A DNA stretch of 64,000 bases from CAZJYI01 sp964550025 (GCA_964550025.1 CAZJYI010000002.1:62001-126000), one strand, 5' to 3'; positions 7,501 to 15,873 are shown, counted from the stretch's first letter. The notes: generated from the sequence alone by a model not told the origin. Numbers and translations: made by a program.

Positions 7501-10030
7501 GATTACCGGCGTGAGCGGTAGCGGCAAAAGCACGGTTGCCTTTGATATCCTCTTCGCCGAGGGGCAGCGCCGCTACCTGGAATCGCTGAATGCCTACGCC
7601 CGGCAGTTTGTTCAGCCGGCGTCACGGGCGGACGTGGACGCCATTTTCGGTATTCCGCCGACCGTGGCGATCGAGCAGCGGACCAGCCGTGGCGGGCGCA
7701 AGAGCACGGTGGCGACGGTTACCGAGGTCTATCACTTCCTGCGCCTGCTGTTCGTGAAGTTGGGTACACAGCATTGCCCTGCGTGCGATGTTCCGATCGA
7801 GCCGCAGACCCCGGATGCCATTGTTGCCCAGTTGCTGCGCCGCTATCGCGACCGGCATGTATGCCTTCTGGCGCCGTTGGTCACGGCGCGCAAGGGATAC
7901 TACACGGACCTGGCCAAATGGGCGGCCAACAAGGGGTTCGAGCATTTGCGCGTCGATGGTGTGCTGACACCGACCGAGTCCTGGCCGCGACTGGATCGCT
8001 ACAAGGAGCACGATATTGAACTGCCGGTCGGGGAGGCGAAGGCCACCCCGGACGGGGAGGGCGCGTTGCGGGACCTGCTGGAGAGAACACTTGGGTTCGG
8101 CAAGGGCGTGGTTCACGTGTTGCCGGCGGCGGGACGCGGTCGACGCTCGGCCCAAGCCCGCGTCTTCTCCACCGAGCGGGCGTGCCCCTCATGCACGCGC
8201 AGCTTCGATGAGCTCGATCCACGTCTCTTCTCGTTTAACAGCAAGCACGGCTGGTGCCCGCGGTGCTTCGGGACGGGGCTCGAGCTGCGGGGGTTCGATG
8301 AAACGCAGACGGGCGAGGAGGCCTGGTGGAACGCGTGGTGGGACGGTCCCGAGCGAGCCTGTCGTGACTGTGGCGGGCATCGCCTCCGCCCGGAGGCCCT
8401 GTCCGTCAGATTCAGGCAGCGCGGGATCACGGATTTCACCGATCTGTCGGTCGAAGCCGCCGAACGCTACTTCCGCCGTTTGCGGCCGCGTGGACGCGAG
8501 GGGCGGATTGCGCGCGACATCCTTGCGGAATTGCGGACACGCCTGCGGTTCCTGGTTGAGGTCGGCCTCCCGTACCTGTCGCTGGGGCGGGCCGCGCCGA
8601 CACTCAGCGGTGGTGAGGCCCAGCGAATACGACTCGCGTCCCAACTCGGCTCCAACCTGCGCGGTGTCTGCTACATTCTCGACGAACCGACGATTGGATT
8701 GCACGCCCGCGACAACCTCATGTTGCTCGATACGCTGGCGCGACTGGAGCGCAAGGGGAACACGGTCGTGGTCGTGGAGCACGACGAAACAACCATTCGG
8801 CGCGCGGAACACGTAGTGGACCTCGGGCCGGGGGGCGGGCGGCGCGGGGGACGCATCGTCGCTCAGGGGCAGGTCGAGGACCTCATCCGGCACGGGCGGT
8901 CCGTGACGGGACGCTACCTGCGAAAGCCGTCTCAGCACCCGGTCTCCCCCAGGCGGCCGGTTGCCAGGCGTGGCCGTGAGGGGTTCGTGATTGTGAGAGG
9001 CACCCGGCTCCACAACCTCAAGAACATCGACGTGCGCGTTCCGCTGGGGCGGTTTGTGTGTGTGACCGGTGTCAGCGGGAGCGGCAAGAGCACGCTCGTG
9101 CAGGATGTGCTGCGGACCAGCCTTGCGGCCCTGACAGGCAGACGGGCACGCAAGGGACGGCCCCGTGCGGAGCGCTTCGCCGGCTGTCGTACGATCGAGG
9201 GCTGGGAATCCGTACGCCGCGTGCTGGAAGTGGACCAGACGCCTATCGGCAAGACGCCGCGTTCGTGCCCTGCCACGTACGTGGGATTCTGGGATCGTAT
9301 CCGGCGGCTCTTCTCCGAGACGCCGGAGGCGCGCATGCGCGGATACCAGCCGGGACGTTTCTCTTTCAATGTGAAGGCCGGGCGATGCGACGCTTGCGAG
9401 GGGCAGGGCATGAATAAGATCGAAATGAGTTTCCTGCCAAACGTGACCGTGCGGTGCGAAGCGTGCGGCGGGAAGCGCTTCAATGCCGAAACCCTGTCGG
9501 TACAATTCCGCGGCAAGACGATTGCGGACGTTCTGGCCATGAACGTGGACGAGGCCGTGGAGTTCTTTGCGGCCCACCGCTCCATTCATCACGCGCTGCG
9601 GTTGCTCCACGAAGTGGGGCTTGGCTACTTGACCTTGGGACAGCAGAGCCCCACACTGAGCGGCGGTGAGGCGCAACGCATCAAGCTGGTCACGGAGCTG
9701 GCCAGGACGAAGCCGGTGGCCGGGAGGCCGACGCCGCATACGCTGTACGTTCTGGACGAGCCGACCATCGGGTTGCACATGGCCGACGTCGAGAAGCTGG
9801 TTGCGGTTTTGCACCGGCTGGTGGATGCGGGCAACACGGTTGTTGTGATCGAACACAACCTGGATGTCATTGCCGAGGCGGACTGGGTGATCGACCTTGG
9901 TCCGGAAGGTGGAGACGGCGGCGGCCGCATCGTTGCGCGCGGAACTCCGGAGGACATCGTGCGAAGGGCGGAGCGGTCATACACGGGGAGGTTCCTGTCC
10001 GAGGTGTTGGGGAGAGGGAGGAGTGGCTAG
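4553..10030 (+). CDS. uvrA: Double-length excinuclease ABC subunit UvrA (tandem UvrA-UvrA fusion, four ATPase modules)
   Basis: 1825 residues, about twice normal UvrA (about 940). UvrA recognises bulky DNA damage and loads UvrB in nucleotide excision repair. There are four Walker A motifs of the form GVSGSGKS (near residues 38, 634, 987 and 1507) and four ABC signatures: LSGGEVQRINL, LSGGEAQRLKL, LSGGEAQRIRL, LSGGEAQRIKL. Zinc-finger CxxC pairs with the adjoining FSFN box occur in both halves (for example FSFNSPVGACDVC and FSFNVKAGRCDAC). A basic linker around residues 940-960 (ARARRGGGRKRR) joins the halves, and each half looks intact. Chlamydial UvrA is known to have this layout, which supports a PVC origin. 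The start is a GTG at 4553 without a Shine-Dalgarno sequence. Confidence 0.95.
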   Translation: MKGKGANTRPAIVIEGARQNNLKGIDLELPLGEMIVVTGVSGSGKSSLAFDTIYSEGQRRYVETFSPYARQFLDRMDKPAAERIDGIPPAIAIDQTNPVRTSRSTVGTMTELNDHLKLLFARAAHLHCGDCGQPVRRDTPESVYEQLRTQWADAGGRKGKRQEVLITFPVAIPSNFTEDEVRALLAKQGYMRVDGAGKGRLEVIQDRVTFSPSRRSRIVEAAEAAFEHGHGRVAVYRLDADRRKTDEVRFSAGLHCAQCDIHYRDPHQNMFSFNSPVGACDVCRGFGRVIGIDYGLVVPDPTLSLEQGAIRPWQSKSYGECQDDLMRMARRRKVPIDVPWAELTDAQQAWVLSGEGRWEDGKWYGVQRFFDWLETKAYRMHIRVLLSKYRAYRPCRACGGARLKPEALLWRIGEGDGLSVHDLMLLPIARCATFFDSLRLPQPLDEATEMLLTEIRARLGYLVDVGLGYLTLDRQSRTLSGGEVQRINLTTALGTSLVNALFVLDEPSIGLHPRDIHRLVKVLHRLRDAGNTLVVVEHDPAVIRAADRVLDLGPGPGDKGGEVVFFGRLGQLLRSRRSLTGAYLSGRRKVAPRLPEASGAAVDAGAVRIVGAAAHNLKGIDVSIPLNRIVCVTGVSGSGKSTLVQDVCYYGLRRLMRKPVENPGAHKSIDGHELLADVVLVDQSAIGKTTRSNPASYVGALAGIRELFAGEFIACERGYRPGTFSFNSGTGRCPTCSGNGFERVEMQFLSDVYIRCPDCDGRRFRSEVLDVKLRGRASIADVLDMTVDTACDFFEGRAEVLRRLEPLRAVGLGYMKLGQPVPTLSGGEAQRLKLAGHLAGARKRGAESGTLFLFDEPTTGLHFDDIATLLTALRRLVLAGHSVVVIEHNLDVIRAADWIIDLGPEGGEDGGRVVCEGTPDSVAACRDSHTGAALRRKADRPVPARARRGGGRKRRSDVIRIHHAREHNLKGVNVRIPRDKLTVITGVSGSGKSTVAFDILFAEGQRRYLESLNAYARQFVQPASRADVDAIFGIPPTVAIEQRTSRGGRKSTVATVTEVYHFLRLLFVKLGTQHCPACDVPIEPQTPDAIVAQLLRRYRDRHVCLLAPLVTARKGYYTDLAKWAANKGFEHLRVDGVLTPTESWPRLDRYKEHDIELPVGEAKATPDGEGALRDLLERTLGFGKGVVHVLPAAGRGRRSAQARVFSTERACPSCTRSFDELDPRLFSFNSKHGWCPRCFGTGLELRGFDETQTGEEAWWNAWWDGPERACRDCGGHRLRPEALSVRFRQRGITDFTDLSVEAAERYFRRLRPRGREGRIARDILAELRTRLRFLVEVGLPYLSLGRAAPTLSGGEAQRIRLASQLGSNLRGVCYILDEPTIGLHARDNLMLLDTLARLERKGNTVVVVEHDETTIRRAEHVVDLGPGGGRRGGRIVAQGQVEDLIRHGRSVTGRYLRKPSQHPVSPRRPVARRGREGFVIVRGTRLHNLKNIDVRVPLGRFVCVTGVSGSGKSTLVQDVLRTSLAALTGRRARKGRPRAERFAGCRTIEGWESVRRVLEVDQTPIGKTPRSCPATYVGFWDRIRRLFSETPEARMRGYQPGRFSFNVKAGRCDACEGQGMNKIEMSFLPNVTVRCEACGGKRFNAETLSVQFRGKTIADVLAMNVDEAVEFFAAHRSIHHALRLLHEVGLGYLTLGQQSPTLSGGEAQRIKLVTELARTKPVAGRPTPHTLYVLDEPTIGLHMADVEKLVAVLHRLVDAGNTVVVIEHNLDVIAEADWVIDLGPEGGDGGGRIVARGTPEDIVRRAERSYTGRFLSEVLGRGRSG

Positions 10031-10035
10031 TGGCC

Positions 10036-10240
10036 GGTGGCGAGTGCGGGGATGAGTGGCGAGTGGCGGGTGGCGAGTGCGGGGGAGATGGTGAGTGGAG
10101 AGAGTGAGTTTCTTCTGAGATCTGAGATATGAAATCTGCAATCCTGCGAACGGCGCTCAATCCGTACACGATAACCGACAGCCAACGTCCGGGAGCCAGC
10201 ATCCAGCCACCAACTCCCAACGCCCACCGACCAGGAACCG
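10036..10240. repeat. Cluster of three short word-repeat types
   Basis: Three low-complexity blocks follow one another: GTGGCGAGTG-type words (about 10036-10080), a TCTGAGATCTGAGAT block (about 10114-10139), and a block read on the reverse strand as variants of GTTGGGAGTTGG/GGCTGGATGCTGG (about 10180-10240). The last two overlap the annotated N-terminus of the downstream GH5 gene. Similar word repeats recur in other intergenic spaces of this window. Confidence 0.6.
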
Positions 10241-11820
10241 ACGTCCTACAACCCTCGTCCGGATGGCGTGGCTTCGTCATCCGGCTTGTCTCGAGCTTCG
10301 TCCTGCTTTGTCTTGTTCTACCCTCCGGTGCTGACACACAGGGACCTCTGGTCTTCACTTTTGACAGCCGCGACGCCCTTGCCGTGTGGCAGGGGAGCGG
10401 GACGCGGTTGGAGGACGGCCACCGGCAGACGCCCTCACTGTGTGTTGAGAGCACGGACGCCGGTCGCGGTGCGACGATCCGCACTGCCATTCCGGCCGGG
10501 TTGATCGCCGGCCGGCTCATCACCCTCAGCGCGGCGGTAAAGGCCGAGGGCGTTTCCAAGCCGCCGAACGCCTGGAACGGCATCAAGGTCATGCTGGTAC
10601 TGGAGACCGGGATGGGGCGGCAATACCCCCAGATCCCGCTTTCTTCCGGGACATTCGACTGGACGGGTGCACGCCGGACGTTGCGTGTCCCCAAGAAGGT
10701 GTCCGCGGCAACGCTTGTCCTGGGGCTTGAGAAGGTCGCCGGCAAGGCCTGGTTCGACGATGTGACGATCACGACGGGCCGGCCCGGGCCGAAGGGCAAA
10801 CGGCAAACCGTGGCGTTCAGAGGACATGACCTGCCCAGGCTGCGCGGCGTCATGCACGGTCCGCGCTTTGAGGAAGAGAACTTGCGGGTGCTGGCTCGGG
10901 ACTTTGGCGCCAACCAGGTGCGCTGGCAGCTCAACTGGACGCCTATGAAGAAGGCGGAAGAGTGGGCGCAAGACCTGGATGCGTTTGACGATTGGTTGGC
11001 GAGTGCTCTGCCGGACGCGGACAAGGCGGCCGAAGCGTGTGAGAAGTACGGGCTGCACATGCTGCTGGACCTCCACACGCCCCCGGGCGGACGCGCCGAG
11101 GGCGGGGTGTGCCGGATGTTTCGCGAGGGGCGCTACGCGGACAAGCTCGTTGAGGTGTGGCGCATGCTGGCACGGCGCTACAAGGGGCGTGATGTAATCT
11201 ACGCGTATGACCTGATCAACGAGCCGGTCGAGCCCGGCATGGGAGGGACGACTACCTGGCGCGAGCTCGCGACCCGGGTAACGCGGGCCATTCGGGAGAT
11301 CGACCCCGGGAAGCCGGTTGTCGTCGAGCCCGGGCCGTGGGGCGGTCCGGCGGGGTTCGACACGTTGGTGCCGCTCGATCTCGACCGCGTTATCTACAGC
11401 TTCCACATGTACCTGCCGCATAGCTTTACGCATCAGGGCGTGCATGCCCCATCGCCGCCTATTCGCTATCCGGGTGTGATTGGGGGCGGATCGTGGGACA
11501 AGGAACGCCTGCGCGAAGCCATGTTGCCCGCCATTGAGTTTCAGCTCGAATACAACGTTCACATGTACGTGGGTGAGTTCAGCGCGATTCGCTGGGCACC
11601 CGACAACAGCGCCTATCGCTACCTGCGCGACCTGATTGAGCTATTCGAAGAGATGGGCTGGGACTGGTCCTACCATGCCTTCCGAGAGTGGGATGGTTGG
11701 AGCGTTGAACATAGTGATGAGCGGCGCGATCGCGGGCGAAGCGCCAAGCCGACCGATCGCGAAAAGCTGCTGCGGAGGTGGTTCAATCAGAACTCCGAGC
11801 CGCGTGAGGAGGGAGAGTGA
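10129..11820 (+). CDS. Secreted glycoside hydrolase family 5-like protein with N-terminal carbohydrate-binding-like domain
   Basis: 563 residues. A hydrophobic signal sequence (FVIRLVSSFVLLCLVLPSG) begins only around residue 50. Then comes a beta-sandwich domain (about residues 75-217, starting VFTFDSRDALAVW and ending KAWFDDVTIT) and a TIM-barrel catalytic domain. The barrel has the GH5 acid/base motif YDLINEP (about residue 363) and the nucleophile motif VGEFS (about residue 482), so both catalytic glutamates are present. It is probably an exported endo-acting beta-glycanase; the substrate cannot be assigned. The first 45 residues are encoded by word-repeat DNA and the ATG at 10129 has no Shine-Dalgarno sequence, so the true start is uncertain, although no better in-frame ATG exists. 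Its stop overlaps the next reading frame by four bases. Confidence 0.85.
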   Translation: MKSAILRTALNPYTITDSQRPGASIQPPTPNAHRPGTDVLQPSSGWRGFVIRLVSSFVLLCLVLPSGADTQGPLVFTFDSRDALAVWQGSGTRLEDGHRQTPSLCVESTDAGRGATIRTAIPAGLIAGRLITLSAAVKAEGVSKPPNAWNGIKVMLVLETGMGRQYPQIPLSSGTFDWTGARRTLRVPKKVSAATLVLGLEKVAGKAWFDDVTITTGRPGPKGKRQTVAFRGHDLPRLRGVMHGPRFEEENLRVLARDFGANQVRWQLNWTPMKKAEEWAQDLDAFDDWLASALPDADKAAEACEKYGLHMLLDLHTPPGGRAEGGVCRMFREGRYADKLVEVWRMLARRYKGRDVIYAYDLINEPVEPGMGGTTTWRELATRVTRAIREIDPGKPVVVEPGPWGGPAGFDTLVPLDLDRVIYSFHMYLPHSFTHQGVHAPSPPIRYPGVIGGGSWDKERLREAMLPAIEFQLEYNVHMYVGEFSAIRWAPDNSAYRYLRDLIELFEEMGWDWSYHAFREWDGWSVEHSDERRDRGRSAKPTDREKLLRRWFNQNSEPREEGE

Positions 11821-13034
11821 AACCACGTTCGATGGCCCGTTCCCGCTGCCGGGAGAGCCGCCGTGAAAGATGTGAACATCCAATATCCAATGAGGAACCT
11901 CCAATGTCCAAGGACAAGAGCCTACGCGACTTGTGCCGGGAAAAGCCGTGTCTCGAAGTTGACCGGTTTCATCAGTTTCCGATGGTCGGTTGGACATTCC
12001 TTGCTCGATATTGGAGATTGAGCTCCCGCCTGCGTGGTGCCCCTTTTCGGGCAGAGCCTACTTCGTGCAGCCTCGTTTCGTTGCTGCTTCTTGCGGCGAC
12101 TCTGGTGGCCGCCCCTCTCCCGGAGGGGAATGAGGGCTTGGCGTCCCGCTACCCGGGGGACAAAGGGATTGAGCGTGATCCGGCCGTGATCTTTGTCGAG
12201 ACGTTTGACGGGGCCTCGCTGGATGCCGTGTGCAAGCGCTGGGAAAACGTGAAGAGCAAGCCGGGGCTGGCGCTGGCACGCGACGCGGCGCCGGGAAGTG
12301 CGGACGGTGTGTCGCTCCTGGTGACGCACGTCGGCGGCAACGGGACGGGCAGCCATCTCTACCGGCGCTTGCCTCCCGGGCACGAACGCGTGTTTGCCCG
12401 GTTCTACGTCAAGTTCGATCCCGAGTGCGCGCAGATCCATCACTTTGGGACGCACCTCGGCGGATTCAATCCGCCAACGCCCTGGCCGCAGGGTGGTGCG
12501 GGAGAGCGGCCGTCCGGCAGGAAACGTTTCACCACGGGTGTGGAGCCGTACGGGAAGAACTGGGAGTGGGGCTTCTACACCTACTGGCAGGAGATGCATG
12601 TGCACGGCGACGGGCGCTACTGGGGAACGCCGTTTCTCGTGGGTGCCGAGAAACCCAGAGTCGTGCGCGGCCGCTGGGTGTGCGTCGAGTTGATGGTCAA
12701 GATGAACGACCCGCTGACCTCGCGCAACGGTGAGCAGGCGTTCTGGATCGACGGGAAGCTGTGGCGGCACGACGGGCAGGTCATCAGCCATCTCGGCCCC
12801 GGTTTTCCGAAGGGGCGCTGGACCGGTGGCTGGTGGCGGCCGGACGCTGGCGGGCGATCTGCCTTCGAGGGGTTCCGCTGGCGTAGCGTGAAGGAGCTTG
12901 CGGTGAACTACGTCTGGACGTACGTCTACATCACGAAGGCGGCGAAAGGACACGTGAGCCGGGTCTGGTTCGACAACATTGTAATTGCGCGAGAGTACAT
13001 CGGACCGTTGAAGAGCGGGGCAGGGGATGACTGA
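11817..13034 (+). CDS. Secreted jelly-roll (concanavalin A/polysaccharide-lyase-like) protein
   Basis: The frame is 405 residues from a GTG at 11817 that overlaps the GH5 stop and follows GAGGAGGGAG. However, roughly the first 70 codons cross a word-repeat element (11875-12020) and do not look like protein. A signal peptide appears late (CSLVSLLLLAATLVAAPLP, from about 12060), so translation may begin inside, for example at ATG 11904 or 11982. The mature part is a beta-rich, Trp-rich domain (FVETFDGASLD, RVFARFYVKFDPE, HHFGTHLGGFNPP, VWFDNIVIAREYIGP) of the kind seen in Con A-like lectins and some polysaccharide lyases. No catalytic assignment is possible. Its position after a GH5 suggests polysaccharide binding or cleavage. 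Confidence 0.65.
   Translation: MKPRSMARSRCRESRRERCEHPISNEEPPMSKDKSLRDLCREKPCLEVDRFHQFPMVGWTFLARYWRLSSRLRGAPFRAEPTSCSLVSLLLLAATLVAAPLPEGNEGLASRYPGDKGIERDPAVIFVETFDGASLDAVCKRWENVKSKPGLALARDAAPGSADGVSLLVTHVGGNGTGSHLYRRLPPGHERVFARFYVKFDPECAQIHHFGTHLGGFNPPTPWPQGGAGERPSGRKRFTTGVEPYGKNWEWGFYTYWQEMHVHGDGRYWGTPFLVGAEKPRVVRGRWVCVELMVKMNDPLTSRNGEQAFWIDGKLWRHDGQVISHLGPGFPKGRWTGGWWRPDAGGRSAFEGFRWRSVKELAVNYVWTYVYITKAAKGHVSRVWFDNIVIAREYIGPLKSGAGDD
11875..12020. repeat. Imperfect inverted word-repeat element (CCAATATCCAATG type)
   Basis: The left arm at about 11875-11914 has ATCCAATATCCAATG followed by CCTCCAATGTCC. The right arm at about 11986-12020 is TTGGACATTCC...CGATATTGGAG, whose reverse complement reads CTCCAATATCG...GGAATGTCCAA and pairs imperfectly with the left arm. 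The element sits inside the long reading frame of the following secreted protein, before its signal peptide. Confidence 0.55.
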
Positions 13035-13338
13035 ACAGTTTGTGAGCGAGACGATAGAGCCCGTGGGAGGCACGGCCAACACAGTATCCATGACGGCCGG
13101 TGGTCCGGGACTTCCAGGGCGGTTTCGATGGAGAGGGGCGGAGTACGCGGTGGCAGAGGTGTGCGATACGTGGCGGGAACTGTCGTCGTGCCGGCACGGG
13201 AGCGCCGAGCAGTACGTGCGCAAGCACTGGTTTCGCGTGAAGACGAAGAGTGGCGAAGTCATGAAGATCTACTTCGAGCGCCAAGCCCGGTCGAAGCGGG
13301 ACATCAAGCGGCGCTGGTGGTTGTACAGCATCAAATGA
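13027..13338 (+). CDS. DUF6504-like small protein
   Basis: 103 residues, no signal peptide. It resembles the DUF6504 family of small cytoplasmic proteins, with PGRFRWRGAEYAVAEV and a Trp/Arg/Tyr-rich C-terminus (VRKHWFRVKTKSG, MKIYFERQ, RRWWLYSIK). The family is often encoded near DNA polymerase IV or repair genes in other bacteria, but its function is unknown. The ATG at 13027 follows GGGG and overlaps the preceding gene by eight bases. The 3' end overlaps the convergent oxidoreductase gene by eight bases. Confidence 0.65.
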   Translation: MTEQFVSETIEPVGGTANTVSMTAGGPGLPGRFRWRGAEYAVAEVCDTWRELSSCRHGSAEQYVRKHWFRVKTKSGEVMKIYFERQARSKRDIKRRWWLYSIK

Positions 13339-14650
13339 CGAGCTGCTCGGGCTCGATGCGGCTGCGGCCGCGGATGGTGAGGTCTTCGGTGTCGAGGGTG
13401 ACATTGCCCGGCAATTCGATTTCAGTCGGGAATCGTCCGTGTCCCGCGCATCCGAGCTCGTAGCGTCTGGCTGCGACTCGTCCGATGGCATCGGCCTTCA
13501 TGATGCCGCTGCCACTGGCGCCTGACACAAGCATGATGCCGTCGTGGATCCAGTCGACGATGGGGGTGCGGTAAACTTCATCGTAGCAGTAGGAACCGGC
13601 GTCCATGGCTTTGAGGGTGGCTGAGGCGAAAGCGGGGAAGTACCCCTTCACGAAGGGGTGGATACAGTTGACGAGGTAGTCTCGTTCGGGCGCCGTGTCC
13701 AGGCCGATCTCGCGTCCTATGTCATCGGCGAACGCGAGGTAGAAACCTCCCTCGTGGCTCGGTTTCATGTAGATCCCCTGCGGCAGGATCGTGAAGGGCA
13801 GTGTGCCGTCCTCGTTGCCGAACGCAGGCAGGTCGAACAGCGGCGCCAGCGCCTCTCCTTCCAGGTAGAACCACTGGCGTTTCTTAGGGCTGAGCAGGCT
13901 GCCCTTGCCGAGTTTGTCGGTGAGCCCGCGGGACCAGGCGCCGGTGGCCAGGACCGTTGCCTGCGCGCGGATGATGTCGCCGTTGGTGAGCCTGACGCCG
14001 CCGATCTTCTGGGCCTGACTGGGAAAAGGCTGCCCGGGTACTGCCTCGCCTTCGAACAACAGTGGCTCCAGGGGGTGCCGCGCGAAATCCTCTACCTCCG
14101 CGCCGTAGCGAGTCCGCCCGCCGGCGGCTGCGAAAGCATCGACATAGTGTTGGGTAATGGCGACGGGATCCACCGCGAAACAGTTCCTGCAGAGAAGGCC
14201 GGAATGGATAGGGGGGATGCCGTAGGCGATGGACTCTTCGTCGTCGGGGCTCAGCCGCATACAGGGCGCGCGGGTCTGCAGGGCGCTAGCGTCCAGGAGC
14301 TCGACCTCAACGCCTTCCGACCGAAGGCGTTGAATGGCCTTCGCATTGAAGGCGGCGCGCTCCTCGGTGAAGAGCCAGAGGTACATCAGCCGGTTCAGAC
14401 CGATGCCCCCGGCGACGGCTGCATGCATGCGCTTGTAGGATTCGATGGACGCGTACGCGAGCGCATGCGAAGGGGGCGACGTGAACGCGTCCCGGACCAT
14501 CGCCACACTCTTGCTCGTATTGCCCTGCGCCACACCGTCACGGTCGATAAGCAAGGCGGATAGCCCTGGGTGAGCTTCCAGAATATGGTGTGCCGTTGCG
14601 GCGCCAAGGATGCCGGCTCCGACGACGATGACATCGTATTCGTGCGTCAT
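13331..14650 (-). CDS. FAD-dependent oxidoreductase, DAO family
   Basis: 439 residues. The N-terminal Rossmann motif YDVIVVGAGILGAATAHHIL binds FAD. The overall pattern (LLIDRDGVAQGNTSKSVAMV, then ATVLATGAWSRGLTDKLG, and C-terminal DWIHDGIMLVSGASGSGIMKADAIG) fits D-amino-acid oxidase, sarcosine oxidase and glycerol-3-phosphate dehydrogenase relatives. It probably oxidises an amine or amino-acid-like substrate in the cytoplasm; the substrate cannot be read from sequence. It is convergent with the DUF6504 gene (eight-base overlap) and divergent from the TIM-barrel protein at 14848, with which it shares the 14651-14847 spacer. Confidence 0.85.
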   Translation of the reverse strand: MTHEYDVIVVGAGILGAATAHHILEAHPGLSALLIDRDGVAQGNTSKSVAMVRDAFTSPPSHALAYASIESYKRMHAAVAGGIGLNRLMYLWLFTEERAAFNAKAIQRLRSEGVEVELLDASALQTRAPCMRLSPDDEESIAYGIPPIHSGLLCRNCFAVDPVAITQHYVDAFAAAGGRTRYGAEVEDFARHPLEPLLFEGEAVPGQPFPSQAQKIGGVRLTNGDIIRAQATVLATGAWSRGLTDKLGKGSLLSPKKRQWFYLEGEALAPLFDLPAFGNEDGTLPFTILPQGIYMKPSHEGGFYLAFADDIGREIGLDTAPERDYLVNCIHPFVKGYFPAFASATLKAMDAGSYCYDEVYRTPIVDWIHDGIMLVSGASGSGIMKADAIGRVAARRYELGCAGHGRFPTEIELPGNVTLDTEDLTIRGRSRIEPEQLVI

Positions 14651-14847
14651 TTCAGCGCAATGTTAGCAGGCGCAGGATTGGGGTGCACGCTCTTTCTGCC
14701 GCGCAACCGAGGGGATGACATCCGGCAAACGGCGTCTCACGCGTTTCTGCTTGTGGGATGCGCTGGTGGCCCTCTACATGTGCCGCGAAGCGACCAACTG
14801 CCGACATTGCGCTTGCTCCCGGAGCCCGTAGGTGGTAGTCAAGCCGC

Positions 14848-15690
14848 ATGACAGATTTCCCGCGCACAATGGTCGAGGGGCTTTCCGTATCGCGGCTGCT
14901 GATCGGGACAAACTGGTTCCTGGGTTTTTCCCACACAAGCCAGGCCCAGGATCGCATGATCAAGGAGACGATGGATGCGAAGCGCATCGCGGACATCCTG
15001 GAGGTGTACTTCCGGGCGGGCGTGGACACCATCTACGGAGCCCGCCCTGAGTCGCCGCATCTGGAGGATGCCATAAAGGACGCGGAAGACCGCACCGGGC
15101 GTGGGTGCATACGAATGGGGACGCCGATCTTCGATCTCTCAGGCACGCCGGAGGCGGAGAGCGAGAACGAGCGTATCCTTGATGCCTTTGCCGCGCTGGA
15201 TACGCGTGTCTGCCTCCCGCACCAGTGCACGACCGACGCCTTGACCGACCGTACCACGCGCACGATCCGCGGTATGGCGGCATACGGCGCAAAAATGCGC
15301 GAGCGCGGGATGATCCCGGGGTTGTCAACGCACATGCCGGAAGTACCGCTGTACGCCGACGAAAGCGGACTGGACGTCGGCACGTACGTGCAGATCTACA
15401 ATGCGGCGGGGTTCCTCATGCAGATCGAAGTGGACTGGGTCCACCGGATGATCTGGAACTGCCGCCATCCCGTCATCACCATCAAGCCGTTGGCCGCGGG
15501 AAGGGTTATACCGCTGGTGGGCCTGGCCTTCTCGTGGAGCACCCTGCGTGATTGCGACATGGTGTGTATCGGCACATTCACGCCCTATGAAGCCGAGGAA
15601 GTCCTCGAGGTCTCGCGTTCCCTGCTGGAACGGCGCGTTCCCGAGGTGCCCCTTCAGGAAACGCGTAGCAAGGCTTCGGTGACGGCCTGA
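14848..15690 (+). CDS. Conserved hypothetical protein, aldo/keto-reductase-like TIM barrel
   Basis: 280 residues, apparently cytoplasmic. The sequence has barrel-like alternation: VSRLLIGTNWFLGFSHT, YFRAGVDTIYGARPES, then GLSTHMPEVPLYADES, HPVITIKPLAAGRVIPLVG and DMVCIGTFTPYEAEEVLEV. The IKPLAAGR and CIGT...EAEE stretches recall aldo/keto reductase strands, but the catalytic Tyr/Lys set of that family is not obvious, so I do not assign activity. An alternative start is the ATG at 14869. It is divergent from the FAD oxidoreductase, hinting at a shared regulatory region. Confidence 0.55.
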   Translation: MTDFPRTMVEGLSVSRLLIGTNWFLGFSHTSQAQDRMIKETMDAKRIADILEVYFRAGVDTIYGARPESPHLEDAIKDAEDRTGRGCIRMGTPIFDLSGTPEAESENERILDAFAALDTRVCLPHQCTTDALTDRTTRTIRGMAAYGAKMRERGMIPGLSTHMPEVPLYADESGLDVGTYVQIYNAAGFLMQIEVDWVHRMIWNCRHPVITIKPLAAGRVIPLVGLAFSWSTLRDCDMVCIGTFTPYEAEEVLEVSRSLLERRVPEVPLQETRSKASVTA

Positions 15691-15759
15691 CCGGCGCGCC
15701 CCGGCTGGCTGTTGCACGACGGTCGCCTTTCCTTTCCCTTGCGTCGCCCCACTCCACCC

Positions 15760-15787
15760 TTGACTCGCGTTTTGTCTTCTCTACAAT
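15760..15787 (+). promoter_or_regulatory. Candidate sigma-70 promoter for the binding protein/kinase/regulator operon
   Basis: TTGACT at 15760-15765 and TACAAT at 15782-15787 are separated by 16 bases, about 90 bases before the ATG at 15874. Both hexamers match consensus at 5 of 6 positions. Confidence 0.6.
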
Positions 15788-15873
15788 CGCCTTGTGTAGG
15801 GGGCGGCTTTGCGGGGGGCATATGCCCGTTGTCGAGCTTTCCGGAGCGCGCCTTCAGGTTGGGGAGGGAAACT

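Noticed and set aside
8189..9856. A 555-codon reverse-strand frame inside uvrA
   Set aside because: Antisense to conserved ATPase motifs, with no recognisable domain or ribosome-binding site.
10036..10240. Repeat cluster considered as a CRISPR array
   Set aside because: The words are 7-12 bases, degenerate and without regular unique spacers, and no cas gene is nearby.
11922..13262. A 446-codon reverse-strand frame over the jelly-roll gene
   Set aside because: The forward frame has a signal peptide and coherent beta-rich sequence; the reverse one has low-complexity Pro/Arg/His composition and crosses two genes.
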